Below, piece after piece: positions 34,520 through 44,285 of a stretch of DNA of 64,000 bases. Numbering within the stretch: the stretch's first letter is position 1; each line of letters opens with the position of its first letter. The translations under genes and the position numbers were made by a program. Under the pieces are notes generated by a model, which was given only the letters and a program-made list of their open reading frames with translations, was not told the DNA's origin and made no database searches. The stretch is from contig NZ_CP061315.1 in the NCBI RefSeq assembly GCF_018688315.1, positions 434,001 to 498,000 on the forward strand, read 5' to 3'. This DNA comes from Polynucleobacter sp. AP-Kolm-20A-A1. GTDB taxonomy: Bacteria > Pseudomonadota > Gammaproteobacteria > Burkholderiales > Burkholderiaceae.

Positions 34520-34545
34520 TTTCGGCTCGCTAGGTTCGCTATATA

Positions 34546-34594
34546 CCTAAAAGTACTTAGGATATGAAAAGTACATCTTTTACAAATATAAGTA
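34546..34594 (+). promoter_or_regulatory. AAGTAC direct repeats upstream of cysK
   Basis: AAGTAC occurs at 34551, 34569 and 34589-34594, about two helical turns apart, and the first copy is inside CCTAA-N6-TTAGG. The cluster lies 40-90 bases before the cysK start. Cysteine synthase genes are commonly activated by CysB, which binds degenerate arrays upstream of the promoter; that is an inference, since no consensus can be matched exactly. Confidence 0.35.
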
Positions 34595-34634
34595 CTGATC
34601 ATAAGATCTAGATTAAACAAAATTAAGGGCTTAT

Positions 34635-35606
34635 ATGGCGTATTTTCAGGATAACTCGCAAACAATCGGTGCAACACCGTTGGTGCGTTTAAATCGTGTA
34701 ACAGATGGTGCGAAGGCTACCGTGCTGGCTAAGATTGAAGGACGTAATCCTGCATATTCAGTCAAATGCCGCATTGGTGTTGCCATGATTAACAATGCGC
34801 AAGAAAAGGGACTCTTGGGTCCCGGCAAAGAAATCGTTGAGCCAACGAGCGGCAATACCGGAATTGCCTTGGCTTTTGTGGCTGCGGCGCGCGGCATTCC
34901 GCTGACCCTCACTATGCCTGAAACTATGAGTATTGAGCGCCGTAAGTTGCTAACTGCTTTGGGCGCCAAGATCGTTTTGACTGAAGGCCCTAAGGGTATG
35001 AATGGCGCTGTTGCTAAAGCGAAAGAAATTGCTGACTCAGATTCTAAATATGTATTACTTCAGCAATTTAGCAATCCATCAAATCCTGCGATTCATGAAA
35101 AGACTACCGGCCCAGAAATTTGGGAAGATACAGACGGCAAGGTTGATGTGTTCGTTGCTGGTGTTGGAACTGGCGGAACAATCTCAGGTGTTGGTCGTTA
35201 TATAAAGAATGTTAAGAAAAAGAATATTGAAGTGGTTGCTGTTGAACCAACGACAAGTCCTGTGATTACTCAGAAGCTTAATGGTGAAGAGATCAAGCCG
35301 GCTCCCCACAAGATTCAAGGGATTGGCGCTGGCTTTATTCCGGATAACCTTGATTTATCTGTAGTGGATAAAGTTGAGCTAGTGAGCAATGAGGAGGCCA
35401 TTGAATTTGCTCGTCGAATTGCTAAGGAGGAGGGTATTTTGGTGGGAATTTCTTGTGGTGCCGCTGCTGCTGTAGCGGTACGTCTTGCCAAAAGACCCGA
35501 ATACGCAGAAAAAACTATTGTGGTAGTTCTACCAGATGCCGCAGAACGTTATTTAAGCTCCGCATTATTTGAAGGCGTTTTTGATGAGAAGGGATTGCCG
35601 GCTTAA
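34635..35606 (+). CDS. cysK: Cysteine synthase A (O-acetylserine sulfhydrylase)
   Basis: The product has 323 residues and makes cysteine from O-acetylserine and sulfide with PLP. The PLP lysine is in [11 protein letters not shown] near residue 44; [13 protein letters not shown] near 71 binds the substrate carboxylate and [10 protein letters not shown] near 178 the cofactor phosphate. CysM remains a remote alternative. The stop overlaps the next ATG (TAATG), so the small membrane protein is probably co-translated. Confidence 0.93.
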   Translation: MAYFQDNSQTIGATPLVRLNRVTDGAKATVLAKIEGRNPAYSVKCRIGVAMINNAQEKGLLGPGKEIVEPTSGNTGIALAFVAAARGIPLTLTMPETMSIERRKLLTALGAKIVLTEGPKGMNGAVAKAKEIADSDSKYVLLQQFSNPSNPAIHEKTTGPEIWEDTDGKVDVFVAGVGTGGTISGVGRYIKNVKKKNIEVVAVEPTTSPVITQKLNGEEIKPAPHKIQGIGAGFIPDNLDLSVVDKVELVSNEEAIEFARRIAKEEGILVGISCGAAAAVAVRLAKRPEYAEKTIVVVLPDAAERYLSSALFEGVFDEKGLPA

Positions 35607-35884
35607 TGGCAGGTGAACAATTTATGACTATGACTCACAAACAAAAAACAAGCCCACTATTTTCTATTGCCCAGGTCATTATAGGCATTGCTTTAATTGC
35701 CTTGTCGACGTATCTTGCATTCGAGAGTGAGACTTATCTCGAGGTCCTTAATCAGGGTGGGTTAAATCAATACCATGCGTTTGCACTGCTGGTATGTTTT
35801 AGCTTCTTTGCTGGAATTTTGTTGATTGCTCAACAGGTCTTGAAGCAAGATGCGCATCAGTTCGATGAGTTATCAACGTATTGA
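35606..35884 (+). CDS. Small membrane protein of unknown function
   Basis: The product has 92 residues, with hydrophobic helices at about 21-42 and 58-80 and charged ends. I do not recognise the family. The ATG at 35606 overlaps the cysK stop; a second in-frame ATG at 35624 with AGGTG upstream would give 86 residues and is equally likely. It ends just before a strong terminator, which makes it part of the cysK unit. Confidence 0.65.
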   Translation: MAGEQFMTMTHKQKTSPLFSIAQVIIGIALIALSTYLAFESETYLEVLNQGGLNQYHAFALLVCFSFFAGILLIAQQVLKQDAHQFDELSTY

Positions 35885-35896
35885 GCACCGATCTCT

Positions 35897-35934
35897 ACTA
35901 AATAAAAGGCACCCTAGGGTGCCTTTTATTTAGT
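35897..35934. terminator. Bidirectional terminator between the cysK unit and lysS
   Basis: A perfect palindrome with 19-base arms centred at 35915/35916 (ACTAAATAAAAGGCACCCT and its complement) is flanked by A/T runs. It ends the plus-strand cysK unit and the minus-strand lysS operon. Confidence 0.95.
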
Positions 35935-35961
35935 CTTTAATTGCTGAAGATGCTATTCGCC

Positions 35962-37512
35962 TTATTCTTCTTCGCGACGTAAGTGTGGGAACAGAATAAC
36001 GTCGCGAATGTTTGGCGCATCAGTCAGCAACATCACAAGACGATCGATGCCGATGCCGCAACCGCCGGTTGGGGGCATGCCGTATTCAAGGGCGCGGATA
36101 AAGTCATGGTCAAAGTACATGGCTTCTTCGTCACCAGCTTCTTTTTGCTCCACTTGCTTGCGGAAGCGATTGGCTTGATCTTCAGCATCATTTAACTCAG
36201 AGAAGCCGTTGGCAATTTCGCGGCCAGTGATAAAGAGTTCGAAACGCTCAGTAATTCCTGGGCGTGTGTCAGATTCTCTAGCAAGTGGGCTTACTTCGAT
36301 TGGGTAATCAATGATGTATGTAGGCTCCCAAAGATGCTCTTCAGCAACCAATTCAAAAAGAGCTAATTGGAGTGCACCAATGCCGGCATTCTTGAGGGTA
36401 GGGGCATCTGGATTCTCGCCACCCTTTTTCAATTCAGCACGAATGAAGTTGATGTCATCAAGCTGGGCCGCTTCATAGCTCTTGCCTGACTGACCGCAGT
36501 ACTTGAGGATAGCTTCAGTAATGGTCAAGCGTTGGAATGGCTTGCTCAAATCAAGTTCACGACCTTGGTGAGTCAATACCGCAGTGCCTTGTGCATCGAT
36601 TGCCGCAGCGCGAATCAAGCCTTCTGTGAAATCCATTAGCCAACGGTAATCTGTATACGCTGCATAGAATTCCATCATCGTGAATTCTGGGTTGTGACGT
36701 GGGCTTACACCTTCGTTGCGGAAGTTGCGATTGATTTCAAAGACGCGTTCAAAGCCGCCGACCACCAAACGCTTGAGGTAAAGCTCAGGTGCAATACGCA
36801 GGAACATTTGCATGTCGAGTGCGTTGTGGTGGGTAATGAATGGCTTAGCAGTTGCGCCACCAGGAATCGGGTGGAGCATCGGTGTTTCGACTTCCATGAA
36901 GTCAGCGTCCAACATATGACGACGCAATGAAGCAATCGCATTGCTACGTGCTTTGAAAGTATTGCGACTTTCTGGATTCACAATCAAATCCACGTAACGC
37001 TGACGATATTTAGTCTCTAGATCTGAGAGGCCGTGGAACTTATCTGGCAAAGGGCGCAGTGACTTGCTGAGTAAGCGTAAGTTACTGCACTCAACTGATA
37101 ACTCGCCTTTATTGGTCTTAAAAAGATTGCCTTCGGCAGAGATAAAGTCGCCCATATCCCAGTGCTTGAAGGCGCCATGAACATCGGCACCGCTGAGTTC
37201 ATCATTGATGTAGAACTGAATCTGCCCGCTACGGTCTTGAATAGTTGCAAAGCTGGCTTTACCCATTACGCGCTTGAGCACCATACGTCCGGCCACTTTG
37301 ACGTGAACCTTCTTTGCAGCCAACTCTTCTTTCGATAGGCTGTCATAGTGTGCATGTAAATCTGCCGCTAAATGTGTTGGAACAAAATCATTTGGGAATG
37401 CAACGCCACCAGCGCGTAACTTAGCGAGTTTTTCACGGCGCTCAGCAATGATGTGATTTTCATCAACTACTTCAGTAGCTGGCGCAGTGTCTAAATTGGT
37501 TTTATCGTTCAT
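35962..37512 (-). CDS. lysS: Lysyl-tRNA synthetase (class II)
   Basis: The product has 516 residues. The N-terminal OB-fold ([23 protein letters not shown]) binds the tRNA anticodon. Class II motif 2 is seen as [20 protein letters not shown] and motif 3 as [13 protein letters not shown] near the C-terminus. It follows prfB by 33 bases, the same pairing as in E. coli, and terminates at the palindrome at 35897. Confidence 0.97.
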   Translation of the reverse strand: MNDKTNLDTAPATEVVDENHIIAERREKLAKLRAGGVAFPNDFVPTHLAADLHAHYDSLSKEELAAKKVHVKVAGRMVLKRVMGKASFATIQDRSGQIQFYINDELSGADVHGAFKHWDMGDFISAEGNLFKTNKGELSVECSNLRLLSKSLRPLPDKFHGLSDLETKYRQRYVDLIVNPESRNTFKARSNAIASLRRHMLDADFMEVETPMLHPIPGGATAKPFITHHNALDMQMFLRIAPELYLKRLVVGGFERVFEINRNFRNEGVSPRHNPEFTMMEFYAAYTDYRWLMDFTEGLIRAAAIDAQGTAVLTHQGRELDLSKPFQRLTITEAILKYCGQSGKSYEAAQLDDINFIRAELKKGGENPDAPTLKNAGIGALQLALFELVAEEHLWEPTYIIDYPIEVSPLARESDTRPGITERFELFITGREIANGFSELNDAEDQANRFRKQVEQKEAGDEEAMYFDHDFIRALEYGMPPTGGCGIGIDRLVMLLTDAPNIRDVILFPHLRREEE

Positions 37513-37545
37513 ATCTATCGTAGTGCAGTAATGGGTGTGAGGTTA

Positions 37546-38650
37546 TTACACGCCTTGCTTCAGGCTTGCTTCAATAAAGGCATCAAGATCACCGTCCAAC
37601 ACTTTTTGAGTATTGGAGATCTCAACGTTAGTACGTAAATCTTTAATGCGGCTTTGATCTAAAACATATGAGCGGATCTGGTGACCCCAGCCCACATCTG
37701 TTTTGCTAGCTTCTAATTTGTCTTGTTCGGCACGACGCTTTTGCATCTCGTGCTCATAAAGGCGTGACTTCAACATAGTCATGGCTTCAGCGCGGTTGCG
37801 GTGCTGGCTTCGGTCATTCTGACACTGCACCACAATCCCAGTTGGGATATGGGTTAAACGGACAGCCGAGTCGGTTTTATTAATGTGCTGACCACCCGCA
37901 CCAGAGGCGCGATAGGTGTCGGTACGAATATCAGCAGGATTAACCTCAATTTCAATAGAGTCATCAATCTCTGGGTACACATAGATAGAGGCAAATGATG
38001 TGTGACGACCATTTGAAGAATCAAAAGGGGATTTGCGTACTAAGCGGTGTACACCAGTCTCAGAGCGGAGGTGACCGTATGCATATTCACCATCAACTTT
38101 GATAGTTGCACTCTTAATGCCAGCAACATCACCGTCAGATTCCTCGAGGATTTCAGTTTTATAGCCTTTGCGTTCGCAATACTTAAGATATTGGCGATAG
38201 AGCATGCTGGCCCAATCACAGGCTTCAGTGCCGCCTGCACCAGCTTGAATATCGATAAAGCAATTACATGAATCCATCTCGTTATGGAACATGCGGCGGA
38301 ATTCTAAGTCACCAATAGTTTTGCTGTAACTCTCCACATCTTGCTCAATAGCAGCAATCGTTTCGAAATCACTTTCTTCCTTGGCCATGTCAAACAGCTC
38401 AAGAGCGCTAGTAATGTTGGTATTGAGATCGGTAAGCGTGGCTACTACGCCATCGAGCAATTTCTTTTCTTTGCCCAGCGCTTGCGCTTTCTTTTGGTCA
38501 TCCCAAATAGTGGGATCTTCCAGAATAGAGTTAACTTCGGTAAGGCGACGCGACTTTACGTCGAAGTCAAAGATACCCCCGAAGAGCTTGCTCACGTGTG
38601 AGCAGATCGGACAAGGTATTCGAAATAATGTTTAGTTGTTCAGCTTCCAT
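37546..38650 (-). CDS. prfB: Peptide chain release factor 2, with programmed +1 frameshift
   Basis: The gene starts at ATG 38650 and reads 27 codons to an in-frame TGA at 38569-38567. The ribosome then shifts +1 on CTT-T-GAC and reads on to 37546, giving 367 residues. RF2 motifs are SPF in [14 protein letters not shown] (stop-codon recognition of UGA/UAA) and GGQ in [13 protein letters not shown] (peptide release). Without the shift only a 27-residue peptide is made. The frameshift is autoregulatory: scarce RF2 favours shifting. A simple ORF search starts falsely at 38595. Confidence 0.96.
38567..38579 (-). promoter_or_regulatory. RF2 frameshift signal (CTT TGA C with upstream GGGGG)
   Basis: On the minus strand the zero frame reads CGG GGG TAT CTT TGA C. 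The G-run acts as an internal Shine-Dalgarno-like element three bases before the CTT slip codon, and the stop is UGA followed by C, a weak context. All elements of the classic RF2 signal are present (E. coli AGG GGG TAT CTT TGA C), with CGG replacing AGG. Confidence 0.95.
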
Positions 38651-38695
38651 CCCCTAATTATAAGGGGGTTATTGTCCCGAACCCTTAGGTGCTGC

Positions 38696-40456
38696 TCAGT
38701 TGCTAGGACCCTCGTCATGGGCTTCAATCATCAACTGCACACGGGCTTGGCCTTGGTAGCGGTCGGTTACTAGGCGATAAGCTAATTTGGCTTTGGCTGG
38801 CAGGCTTTGGGTGCGGTTAAACCAAACCGCTGTGAGTGGCTTACCAGCTGACTTGGCTCCAGCTGTGCCGATGGGATGAACCATTAGGCGTAAGTGCTTT
38901 TCTTTCATAAGGCTTTGTTGAGCAATTTCAAATTCCCCATAAAAAACCGGCTGGGGGAAGCCTTGGCCCCAGATTTCTTCGGCGAGAAGGTCGCCAATTT
39001 CAGGGGTAAAGTCTGAAGACTCCAAAATCCCATCATGTGCATGGCGACGCTCTAACAATTCTTCAGTGAGCAATTCGGAGGCAACCTTCTGAAAGCAGGT
39101 GTCAAACTTTTCAAAATCACTTTTCCGAATCGTTAAACCTGCAGCCATCGCATGGCCACCAAATTTCAAAATGAGACCAGGCTCACGTTTCGAGACTAGG
39201 TCCAAGGCATCCCTTAAGTGAAAGCCTGCGATTGAGCGGCCTGATCCGCGCAATTCTTCACCAGTACTGCCATCGGCGGGGGCAAACACTAAGGCTGGTC
39301 GATTAAAACGTTCCTTCAAGCGTGAAGCCACAATTCCAACTACACCTTGATGCCATTCTGGATTCCATAAGCAAATGCTAGTTCGCTCAGCCATTGTTCC
39401 AGCAAGTTGATCTTCGGCGAGATGAGAGAGGGCTGTTTCTTGCATGCCGGTTTCAATGACACGTCTTTCGCGATTAATGCGATCCAGTTCATGCGCCAGT
39501 GTCATAGCCTCATCAGCGTTATCGGTGAGTAGTAAGCGAATGCCAAGTGTCATATCCGCAAGGCGCCCGGCGGCATTGAGTCTAGGGCCGATGGCAAAAC
39601 CCAGATCAAATGTATTGGCTTTGCGAGGATCTCTAGTTGCAGCTTGAAACAGTGCTTGAATGCCTGGTTGTGAAATTCCTGCGCGGATGCGTTTCAAACC
39701 ATTGGAAACCAGCACGCGATTATTGCGATCAAGTTGCGCAACGTCTGCAACTGTTCCTAGAGCAACAAGATCTAAAAGGTTTTCTACTTTGGGTTGCGTC
39801 TCATTGGTAAATTTACCGCGCTTTCGAAGTTCAGCGCGTAGCGCAACTAGCAAATAGAACATGACACCAACACCGGCAAGCGCTTTGCTTGGAAAAGTGC
39901 ATCCCGGTTGATTAGGATTCACGATGGCGAGTGCTTTTGGAAGATTGTCACCAGGAAGATGGTGGTCGGTCACAATTACTTCCATGCCAAGTTCACGTGC
40001 TCGATCAACGCCTGCTTCACTAGCAATACCGTTATCTACTGTGATTAGATATTTGGGTTTAGGATTTTGTTGTGCAGCTAACTCAACCACCTCTGGTGTG
40101 AGGCCGTAGCCCATGGTGAAGCGGTTTGGCACTAGAAACTGAATGGGAGTCTCTGGGCCGCCCAGCATGCGTAAACCGCGCACGCCGACTGCGCAAGCGG
40201 TGGCACCATCGCAGTCATAGTCGGCAACGATGAGCATAGGATCTTTTTTTTCTAGGATGTCTGCAAGAAGAGTTGCAGTACCTATGCAATTTTTAAGCTC
40301 AACTGGTGACAGTAGTTGCTTTAGGTCCAAGGAAAGCTCTTCTGGAGATTGCAGACCACGCGCTGCATATAGCCTGGCCAGTAGGGGGTGTAATCCACTC
40401 TGCGCTAACCAAGTAGCAGTGCGCTCTGAGAACGGACGTTGAGAAAAGAGGCTCAT
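38696..40456 (-). CDS. recJ: Single-stranded-DNA-specific exonuclease RecJ
   Basis: The product has 586 residues from the ATG at 40456, which overlaps the upstream stop as ATGA; an in-frame ATG at 40510 would add 18 residues lying inside the upstream gene. DHH-family motifs are VADYDCDGATA near residue 72, VTVDNGIAS-type and VTDHHLPGD near 150, and the C-terminal DHHA1 motif FGGHAMAAGL. It degrades 5' single-stranded ends in recombination and mismatch repair. The prfB start follows after 45 bases. Confidence 0.95.
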   Translation of the reverse strand: MSLFSQRPFSERTATWLAQSGLHPLLARLYAARGLQSPEELSLDLKQLLSPVELKNCIGTATLLADILEKKDPMLIVADYDCDGATACAVGVRGLRMLGGPETPIQFLVPNRFTMGYGLTPEVVELAAQQNPKPKYLITVDNGIASEAGVDRARELGMEVIVTDHHLPGDNLPKALAIVNPNQPGCTFPSKALAGVGVMFYLLVALRAELRKRGKFTNETQPKVENLLDLVALGTVADVAQLDRNNRVLVSNGLKRIRAGISQPGIQALFQAATRDPRKANTFDLGFAIGPRLNAAGRLADMTLGIRLLLTDNADEAMTLAHELDRINRERRVIETGMQETALSHLAEDQLAGTMAERTSICLWNPEWHQGVVGIVASRLKERFNRPALVFAPADGSTGEELRGSGRSIAGFHLRDALDLVSKREPGLILKFGGHAMAAGLTIRKSDFEKFDTCFQKVASELLTEELLERRHAHDGILESSDFTPEIGDLLAEEIWGQGFPQPVFYGEFEIAQQSLMKEKHLRLMVHPIGTAGAKSAGKPLTAVWFNRTQSLPAKAKLAYRLVTDRYQGQARVQLMIEAHDEGPSN

Positions 40457-41433
40457 GATTGAGTAATCTTCTTCCAAGTGAGTGGCTCTGATTTTTTCCA
40501 GAAAGCCCAAGATTTTTTATTGATATCCTTAGCAGTAAAGATGCGTTCACGAGTATTTCCATGCGGAAAGTCAATGATCAATAATTCATCAAGTTGCTTT
40601 TCTTGTAGCGCTTTGCTTAATTGCGGCCATGCTAACTCTGGTTGATTTAGCCAAGCAAAAGTATCTGCTAACAGCGCAGAGTCAAAATCACTTTTTAATG
40701 GAAGATCTAGAAGTCTTGCCAGGCCAGACAACAAAGGATGTTGACCAATTAGGCGTTGCGAATTTTTTAACGCAGCAGGTGCCTGTACGTCAGCCAGTTT
40801 GCCGATGCCATTAATCCAGATGGAGTTAATGCTAGGCATACCACGTTGTTCCCGTTCCTCGTTTACTGGGCCGATATGCCACAACATCTGAATTTCATTT
40901 TGAAGCTTCCGCCAGCGTTTTGCTACGCCATCTTCATTTGTATCGCGTGGCATCCACCAATCAATGTTGCGACCATGTGCTTGATCAACGCTATAAGTCG
41001 CTAGTTCAGAAAATGGTCCTGCAGGAATAAACCAGTAATGCGTATTTTGGAAAAGAACGGTGCTTTGAAAGTCTTCTTCAATAAAAGGTAATGCCGCTTT
41101 AAGTAATCGGGTAGATTCATCTGCTGTGAGATCAATCTGGTTTTGACCCATCAGAATAAGATGGTCTCTCGTAGCATGGAAATGAACTGGCTGTAAGCAG
41201 GCAATAACCTCGGTTGGGTTGACGACTTGCTCAGATTGCCCCAAAAGCAGTACCGGAGCCAAAGGCACTTTATTGCCCAGCAAGAAGCGCTCATGCGGCA
41301 GCCCTTGGATGGGGCGGGAGTTATTAACTTGATCATCCAAGGCATCCTCCCCTGAAAGCATCAGGGTAAAGCGCCGGAGGCTGCTTTGCTGGGAGTGGGA
41401 ATTGCGAGTCATTCCCCTGATTTTAGGTGGCAT
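40453..41433 (-). CDS. RpfE-like/COG4255 family protein
   Basis: The product has up to 326 residues. It resembles the betaproteobacterial and xanthomonad family annotated as RpfE-type regulatory or phosphoglycerate-mutase-like protein, from motifs such as PVHFHATRDHLIL and WWMPRDTNEDGVAKRWRKLQNEIQMLWH. Function is not established; I see no catalytic motif that I can name. It is first in the operon with recJ, prfB and lysS. Several in-frame ATGs (41433, 41412, 41361) make the exact start uncertain. Confidence 0.7.
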   Translation of the reverse strand: MPPKIRGMTRNSHSQQSSLRRFTLMLSGEDALDDQVNNSRPIQGLPHERFLLGNKVPLAPVLLLGQSEQVVNPTEVIACLQPVHFHATRDHLILMGQNQIDLTADESTRLLKAALPFIEEDFQSTVLFQNTHYWFIPAGPFSELATYSVDQAHGRNIDWWMPRDTNEDGVAKRWRKLQNEIQMLWHIGPVNEEREQRGMPSINSIWINGIGKLADVQAPAALKNSQRLIGQHPLLSGLARLLDLPLKSDFDSALLADTFAWLNQPELAWPQLSKALQEKQLDELLIIDFPHGNTRERIFTAKDINKKSWAFWKKSEPLTWKKITQS

Positions 41434-41479
41434 TTGAGTATTCCATCAGTTTGCCTCTGCAATTGTCTAAACTGTGGCT

Positions 41480-42742
41480 ATGTTGAGACTTCCTATTGAG
41501 CTAGAAATTGGCCTGCGCTATACCCGATCCAAGCGTCGCAAGACGGTGGGCAAGCGTGATGGCTTTCTATCCTTTATCTCCGGAATCTCTACCGCCGGCA
41601 TTGCTTTGGGCGTCGCCTCGCTAATTGTGGTCCTTTCTGTCATGAATGGTTTTCAGAAAGAAGTGCGCGATCGCATGCTGTCCGTGCTCTCGCATGTAGA
41701 AATTACTTCTCCTGATGGTTTGTCTGATTGGGAGCCTCTTGCTCTAAAGGTCGCTGCTCAACCCCATGTAGTTGGTGTGGCCCCCATGGTTAGTTCTCAA
41801 GGATTACTCACTCGTGAAAGTATGATGCGCGGCGTAGCCATTCGTGGGATATCTCCAGCTGAAGAGGGCAAGGTTTCTGAATTACCAAAACAATTTGTTG
41901 CTGGAAATATTGACGATCTCAAGCCGGGTAGTTTTGGCGTGGCGTTGGGCGCGCAACTTGCAGCAATAGTTGGCGCGCATGTTGGCGATCGCATTAATTT
42001 AATCGTCCCCGAAAGTGATTTAACTCCGGCTGGTGCTATGCCGCGTATGCGCACACTCCAGGTGGTAGGCATTGTTGATAGCGGCCATTATGAATATGAC
42101 AGCTCTCTAGCAATCATGCATTGGAAAGACGCTGCCGCCTTATTGCGCTTGCGCGATCCTTCTGGCTTACGCGTCAAAGTAGATGATATGCAGCGCGCCC
42201 CCGAAGTTGCAAATGAATTGGCTGCTATCGTGCCGCAAGCCTTATGGGTGACAGATTGGTCTCGTTCAAATCGCAATTGGTTTGCTGCGGTTCAAACCGA
42301 GAAGAAGATGATGTTCATCATCTTGACCTTAATTATTGCGGTGGCGGCATTTAATCTCGTTTCTACATTGGTAATGACTGTCAATGAGAAGCAGGCTGAT
42401 ATTGCTATTCTCAGAACTATGGGCGCAAGCCCAGGATTGATTCAAAGAATCTTTTTAGTTCAAGGGTTGGCAATTGGCATTCTTGGGTCTTTGGCCGGGG
42501 TTGGGCTTGGCTTGCTCATCGCACTGAATATCGATGTAATTGTTCCTGCCATTGAAGCGATCTTCCGTGTGCGCTTCTTGCCGCGCGAGGTATATTTCAT
42601 TAGCGAGTTGCCATCGGACGTTAGATTGAGTGATGTTGTGACTGTAGGGTTAATGGCTTTCGGTCTTTCAGTACTTGCTACTCTGTACCCAAGTCGTCGC
42701 GCTGCCAAGGTGCAACCAGCGGAGGCGCTGCGATATGAGTAA
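41480..42742 (+). CDS. lolC: Lipoprotein-releasing ABC transporter permease (LolC/E family)
   Basis: The product has 420 residues from the ATG at 41480 (a GTG at 41474 would add two). One helix near residue 35 ([19 protein letters not shown]), a large periplasmic domain to about 270, then three C-terminal helices form the LolC/LolE FtsX-type layout. [14 protein letters not shown] at the N-terminus is characteristic. With LolD it extracts outer-membrane lipoproteins from the inner membrane. Only one permease gene is present, unlike lolCDE of E. coli, so it may form a homodimer. Confidence 0.93.
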   Translation: MLRLPIELEIGLRYTRSKRRKTVGKRDGFLSFISGISTAGIALGVASLIVVLSVMNGFQKEVRDRMLSVLSHVEITSPDGLSDWEPLALKVAAQPHVVGVAPMVSSQGLLTRESMMRGVAIRGISPAEEGKVSELPKQFVAGNIDDLKPGSFGVALGAQLAAIVGAHVGDRINLIVPESDLTPAGAMPRMRTLQVVGIVDSGHYEYDSSLAIMHWKDAAALLRLRDPSGLRVKVDDMQRAPEVANELAAIVPQALWVTDWSRSNRNWFAAVQTEKKMMFIILTLIIAVAAFNLVSTLVMTVNEKQADIAILRTMGASPGLIQRIFLVQGLAIGILGSLAGVGLGLLIALNIDVIVPAIEAIFRVRFLPREVYFISELPSDVRLSDVVTVGLMAFGLSVLATLYPSRRAAKVQPAEALRYE

Positions 42743-43433
42743 TGCAGAGAACAAACTGGTGTTGATGGCAAGAGGCTTGGCCAAGACTTACGGTCAAGGG
42801 ACTACCGCTGTCGAGGTTCTTAAGGCGATTGATTTGGATGTTGCCCCTTCGGAGAAGGTAGCGATTGTCGGTTCTTCTGGTTCAGGCAAAAGCACTTTGC
42901 TGCACCTGCTGGGTGGATTGGATACTCCGAGTGCGGGATCTGTTGTTTTGGCGGGCTCCAATTTAAATCAGCTATCCGTGAGGAAGCTTGATCAGTTGCG
43001 CAATCAAAGTCTGGGCTTTATTTATCAATTCCATCATCTCTTGGATGAATTCAGTGCTGTTGAAAACGTAGCCTTACCGCTTCGTATCCGCGGTCAAGGT
43101 AACGATGAATCCATGGAGCTCGCAAGCAAAATGCTCAAGGCTGTTGGCTTGGCGGCTCGTGAGTTGCATACGCCAGGCGAACTTTCTGGAGGCGAGCGTC
43201 AACGTGTTGCCGTAGCGAGGGCGTTGGTAGGTAATCCAGCTTGTGTATTGGCAGATGAGCCTACCGGTAATTTAGATACTGAAACTGCGGATGGTGTATT
43301 CGATTTGATGTTGGATATTGCGCGTGATCAAGGAACTGCTTTTGTGATCGTGACGCATGATCCTATTCGCGCTAAACGTTGCGATCGCATTTTGCATTTA
43401 GAGCGCGGAGTATTAAAGACATTTTCGGCATGA
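42735..43433 (+). CDS. lolD: Lipoprotein-releasing ABC transporter ATPase LolD
   Basis: The product has 232 residues from the ATG at 42735, 8 bases before the lolC stop; a longer in-frame ORF from 42675 lies inside lolC. Walker A is [10 protein letters not shown], the ABC signature [15 protein letters not shown], and Walker [32 protein letters not shown] is typical of the LolD/MacB subgroup. It powers the LolC permease encoded upstream and overlaps tatD as ATGA. Confidence 0.95.
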   Translation: MSNAENKLVLMARGLAKTYGQGTTAVEVLKAIDLDVAPSEKVAIVGSSGSGKSTLLHLLGGLDTPSAGSVVLAGSNLNQLSVRKLDQLRNQSLGFIYQFHHLLDEFSAVENVALPLRIRGQGNDESMELASKMLKAVGLAARELHTPGELSGGERQRVAVARALVGNPACVLADEPTGNLDTETADGVFDLMLDIARDQGTAFVIVTHDPIRAKRCDRILHLERGVLKTFSA

Positions 43434-44281
43434 GTGAGCGTCCCATGTGGATTGACACGCACTGCCACCTCGATGCTCCTGAGTTCGCGAAAAATTTACC
43501 TTCAATAATTAAAGCTGCAGCATCTAAAAATGTGAAGGCAATTCTATTGCCGGCAGTCAAGGCCGCAGATTGCCCTAATGTGCGACAGCTTGCGCACCAG
43601 CATGGCGGGGAAATTCCCGGTTTGGTTTACACCTTGGGAATACATCCGCTGTATACCAATCAAGCTCAAGAGGGCGATATCGATTTTCTTGAGAAGCAAG
43701 TGCATGTGTCACTCTCTGATCCGCGCTTTGTGGGTATTGGTGAGATCGGCTTAGATTACTTTGTGGAAGGACTTGATCCTCATAAACAAGAATACTTTTT
43801 CGATGCCCAATTAGATCTTGCGCAGAAGTATCAATTGCCAGTGATCTTGCATGTTCGTCGCTCACAAGATGCAATATTGAAGGCTTTGCGTCGTCGCAAT
43901 ATTCCCGGTGGAATTGCCCATGCATTTAACGGCAGCTTTCAGCAGGCAGAGCAATTTATGGAGCTTGGCTTTAAGTTGGGCTTTGGTGGGGCTGCGACTT
44001 ATACGCGAGCATTACAAATCCGCCGACTATTAAAAGAGTTGCCGGTAGATAGTTTGGTTACAGAAACAGATGCACCCGATATCCCGCCCGCGTGGTTAAA
44101 AGAAGAGGGGATCGCATTTAACGAGCCCGCATTTCTACCTCGTATAGCTTCAGGGCTTGCATCCATTCGCGGTATGAGTGAGGCTGATTTTGCTCTGGCA
44201 GCTTGGCGCAATGCGATGCAAGTATTGCCTCGCTGGTCCGCGCTTTGTGCTGATACACCCTCTCTTCACCTAGCCTCTTAG
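43430..44281 (+). CDS. TatD family metal-dependent hydrolase/DNase
   Basis: The product has 283 residues from the ATG at 43430. The metal-binding HxH is in [11 protein letters not shown] near residue 8, the middle motif is [10 protein letters not shown] near 102, then ILHVRRSQD near 140 and [11 protein letters not shown] near 215. TatD proteins are 3'-5' nucleases linked to DNA repair and degradation. It is coupled to lolD by ATGA overlap and followed by comEC. Confidence 0.9.
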   Translation: MSERPMWIDTHCHLDAPEFAKNLPSIIKAAASKNVKAILLPAVKAADCPNVRQLAHQHGGEIPGLVYTLGIHPLYTNQAQEGDIDFLEKQVHVSLSDPRFVGIGEIGLDYFVEGLDPHKQEYFFDAQLDLAQKYQLPVILHVRRSQDAILKALRRRNIPGGIAHAFNGSFQQAEQFMELGFKLGFGGAATYTRALQIRRLLKELPVDSLVTETDAPDIPPAWLKEEGIAFNEPAFLPRIASGLASIRGMSEADFALAAWRNAMQVLPRWSALCADTPSLHLAS

Positions 44282-44285
44282 TTCA

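Noticed and set aside
38567..38569. In-frame TGA near the start of prfB, first taken as a truncation
   Set aside because: All elements of the RF2 programmed frameshift are present, so the gene is functional.
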